From contig JAYPBC010000029.1 in assembly GCA_038124025.1 (NCBI GenBank), positions 1-27,655 of the forward strand: a stretch of 27,655 nucleotides of DNA, in the 5' to 3' direction. The DNA comes from UBA1275 sp038124025. GTDB lineage: Bacteria; Bacteroidota; Rhodothermia; Balneolales; Balneolaceae. Numbering within the stretch: position 1 is the stretch's first letter; every line of letters starts with the position of its first letter. Position numbers and translations under genes: made by a program. This document shows, piece by piece, positions 25,678 to 27,655 of this stretch. Below the pieces are notes generated by a model. The model saw only the letters and a program-made list of their open reading frames with translations. It was not told the origin of the DNA and did no database searches.

Positions 25678-27177
25678 ATGAATATAAAAGAAGGTATAAC
25701 TGAGGAAAAACAGCGTTTCTCAACTAAGTGGGGTCTTATTTTAAGTGTTCTTGGGATTGCTATAGGAACAGGAAATATCTGGCGATTTCCAAGAATTGCT
25801 GCTCAAAATGGGGGTGAAGCTGGTGCAGGTGCCTTTTTAGTGGCATGGATAAGCTTTTTATTTCTATGGTCTATACCTCTTATTATCGCAGAATATGGTA
25901 TTGGAAAAAAAGGTAGAAGGGGCATAGTTGGCTCCTATGTGGCTATAGCAGGTAAAAATAAAACATGGATGGGAGCTTTTATCGGCCTTGTTGCCACCGC
26001 TATCATGTTTTATTACAGTGTAGTAGCTGGCTGGTGTTTGTATTATTTATCTCAGTCGCTTCAATTTGGCTTGCCAAGCAATTATGAGCAGGCTATGAGT
26101 ATCTGGAATTCATTTCATGCACAAGGTATTCCGGTATTTACTCATGGTGTAGTCATGTTGCTGGGTTCGTGGGTGGTTATCAAAGGAATTTCATCCATTG
26201 AGAAGGTTAATAAGATATTGATACCCCTTTTATTCCTCATTTTGCTTGTTTCATTGGTGAAAGCAATTAGCCTACCCGGCTCATGGGAGGGGATTAGTTA
26301 TCTTTTCACTCCCGACTGGCAGACATTAAAGGAACCGCGTATTTGGTTAGAAGCACTCACACAAAATGCCTGGGATACAGGAGCAGCGTGGGGATTAATT
26401 CTTACCTATGCAGCCTATATGAGAACCCATGACAGGATCACTATTAGTGCATTTCAAACAGGGATTGGCAATAATATGATCTCCTTAATAGCCGCAGTCA
26501 TTATTTTTTCCACTGTTTTTGGAACATTGGGAAATGATATGTCGAATGCTGAAGTACTCGAAATAATGCAGAATTCTGGACCTGCTGGAACAGGACTTAC
26601 ATTTATTTGGATGCCACAGTTATTTGCTTCTATGTCTGGTGGAGGTATATTCTCTATTATGTTTTTTCTCGGCTTAAGTTTTGCTGCGTTTAGCTCTCTT
26701 TTATCTATGATTGAGTTGGTGGTTAAAGTGTCTGTAGATGCAGGTTTTACTCGTAAAAAAGCGACAATAGTAACAGGCTCTGCCGGCTTTGCCTTTGGGT
26801 TACCGTCTGCTTTGAATCTCACATTCTTCGGTAATCAAGATTTTGTATGGGGCGTGGGGCTTATGGTTTCTGGGGCCTTCATCTCATATGCGGTCATTCA
26901 ATATGGAGCGACACGCTTCCGAAAGGAACTAGTGCATCAAGAAGGAGAGACGAAACCCTTGGGTAAATGGTGGGATATCATTATCACATACGTAGTTCCA
27001 ATTGAGGTAATCACTCTATTGGGTTGGTGGATGTATTTGAGTGTTGCTGAATATGCTCCAGAAGATTGGTTTAACCCATTAAGTCCCTATTCTTTGGCTA
27101 CAATTTTGCTTCAATGGGGGGTAGCTTTATTACTTGTACGCTTAGCGCAACATAAAATTTGGCCACATAAGACCTAG
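25678..27177 (+). CDS. Neurotransmitter:sodium symporter (NSS/SNF) family transporter
   Basis: 499 residues with about 11-12 membrane spans; this is the size of LeuT-type carriers. The TM1 signature SVLGIAIGTGNIWRFPRIAA is intact, including the unwound G-x-G centre and the Na+ site residues, and TM6/TM8 have the expected small-residue packing (LGLSFAAFSSLLSMIE carries the Na2 Ser/Ser pair). It is a sodium-coupled amino-acid importer of the cytoplasmic membrane. Family members include tryptophan (TnaT-type) carriers, but the substrate cannot be read here. After the NGG of TM1b there is an EAGAG insert before the usual GAF, compared with NGGGAF of LeuT. It is divergent from DUF2723 and convergent with the gene at 27238. 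Apparent Trp-rich composition (over 20 W) contrasts with the trp enzymes. Confidence 0.93.
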   Translation: MNIKEGITEEKQRFSTKWGLILSVLGIAIGTGNIWRFPRIAAQNGGEAGAGAFLVAWISFLFLWSIPLIIAEYGIGKKGRRGIVGSYVAIAGKNKTWMGAFIGLVATAIMFYYSVVAGWCLYYLSQSLQFGLPSNYEQAMSIWNSFHAQGIPVFTHGVVMLLGSWVVIKGISSIEKVNKILIPLLFLILLVSLVKAISLPGSWEGISYLFTPDWQTLKEPRIWLEALTQNAWDTGAAWGLILTYAAYMRTHDRITISAFQTGIGNNMISLIAAVIIFSTVFGTLGNDMSNAEVLEIMQNSGPAGTGLTFIWMPQLFASMSGGGIFSIMFFLGLSFAAFSSLLSMIELVVKVSVDAGFTRKKATIVTGSAGFAFGLPSALNLTFFGNQDFVWGVGLMVSGAFISYAVIQYGATRFRKELVHQEGETKPLGKWWDIIITYVVPIEVITLLGWWMYLSVAEYAPEDWFNPLSPYSLATILLQWGVALLLVRLAQHKIWPHKT

Positions 27178-27190
27178 CTTTATACTCTAG

Positions 27191-27231
27191 TCACTAGTCT
27201 CTCATACGTAGGTTACTATCGGAGAGAGTGA
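27191..27231. terminator. Hairpin between convergent genes, possible bidirectional terminator
   Basis: TCACT (27191-27195) pairs with AGTGA (27227-27231) and CTCTC (27199-27203) pairs with GAGAG (27222-27226), with a 3-nt bulge and an 18-nt loop. It lies in the 60-nt space between the NSS gene stop and the stop of the convergent gene at 27238. There is no strong T-run on either side, so termination is a guess from position. Confidence 0.35.
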
Positions 27232-27237
27232 GCATGT

Positions 27238-27655
27238 TTAAAAATTACGCTCTAAGGGAAATTCCAAGCGATCAACTGTTTCCTGTTTAAATAAGCGAAA
27301 ACCAACATTAAAGCCAACCCAAACACGATAATCATTATCTTTTATTGATGGACTCCATATATCGTACCAAATTAGATCATCTACTGAACCTTCCTTTAGT
27401 ATGTTTATACTAGGTCCAGCATACATTGAAAATTGATTATTAATCATTGATGAAATTAAATAGCGGTAAGTTAATTGTTTGGTATTCTGCCTATTCCATT
27501 TGTCTTTCATGTATTGATAGAGAGATAATTCATGTGTAACCGTCCAATTGTCTTTAAGAACACCAGAGAAACGATCTCTCATATCGAAAACTAGACCTAA
27601 ACTACCACCTAATTTAAGTACATCACTTTCTTGGGGAACAAATCCTACACTCACT
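27238..27655 (-). CDS. C-terminal part of an unknown, probably envelope beta-barrel protein (cut by the right edge)
   Basis: About 139 codons are visible, with the stop at 27238-27240. The frame is open to the right edge, so the true start lies outside the window (the GTG at 27654 is not taken as a start). The visible part alternates strand-like stretches with Gly and aromatic residues (LGGSLGLVFDMRDRF, QFSMYAGPS, YRVWVGFNVGFRLF), and looks like the last strands of an outer-membrane or porin-like barrel, although it ends RNF after a charged stretch rather than on a clean terminal strand. No family is recognised. It is convergent with the symporter gene. Confidence 0.5.
   Translation of the reverse strand, partial: VSVGFVPQESDVLKLGGSLGLVFDMRDRFSGVLKDNWTVTHELSLYQYMKDKWNRQNTKQLTYRYLISSMINNQFSMYAGPSINILKEGSVDDLIWYDIWSPSIKDNDYRVWVGFNVGFRLFKQETVDRLEFPLERNF

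Overview
The window (AT-rich, dense, mostly long co-directional gene blocks) looks like chromosomal DNA from the Bacteroidota/Balneolota/Rhodothermota assemblage, most plausibly a Balneola-like marine bacterium. The clues are a DUF2723 (GT117-type) membrane glycosyltransferase, a DUF4837 lipoprotein, outer-membrane barrels of PorV/PorQ type, a secreted protein with a YPNPF-type C-terminal sorting/FlgD-like domain, a YbeY with the H-to-D metal-motif variant, and a TAnnTTTG-type promoter -7 box. The exact genus is inference. I see no tRNA, rRNA, CRISPR array, insertion sequence or phage gene.

Layout. (1) Positions 1-8661, minus strand: one tight seven-gene transcription unit read leftwards: lipoprotein, secreted Asp-box beta-propeller with C-terminal sorting domain, two tandem PorV/PorQ-like outer-membrane proteins, a GT-B glycosyltransferase, a Wzx-type flippase, and a polysaccharide-deacetylase-like protein that runs off the left edge. 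The last gene is open over all 516 visible codons and has no stop in the window. Gaps are at most 32 nt and several genes overlap. (2) Positions 8662-9010: a 349-bp divergent control region. It holds a good -7 box for the leftward operon and, for the rightward operon, a perfect hairpin plus nine T's that sits in the trp leader and must act as an attenuator or early terminator. (3) Positions 9011-16884, plus strand: a complete tryptophan operon trpE-trpS-trpG-trpD-trpC-trpF-trpB-trpA, with tryptophanyl-tRNA synthetase embedded between the two anthranilate synthase subunits. A DUF4837 lipoprotein (16969-18042) follows. (4) Positions 18050-22409, minus: a housekeeping/envelope operon (unknown acidic protein, YbeY, DUF445 membrane protein, S8 protease lipoprotein, SPOUT RNA methyltransferase). 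(5) Positions 22509-25493, minus: the DUF2723 protein with its own terminator. (6) 25678-27177, plus: an NSS-family sodium symporter. (7) 27238-27655, minus: the C-terminal part of an unknown, probably barrel-like protein.

How the genes work together. The trp block makes tryptophan from chorismate and, through trpS, loads it on tRNA, so supply and use of Trp are placed under one control point with a leader terminator. The leader has no Trp codons and no T-box sequence, so the sensor is not obvious; this is one of the two best leads. The other is the leftward operon, which combines a sorted surface propeller, two PorV/PorQ-like barrels and polysaccharide assembly functions. It could be a dedicated unit for exporting and anchoring a surface protein to a glycan, or simply a surface-polysaccharide locus with accessory envelope proteins.
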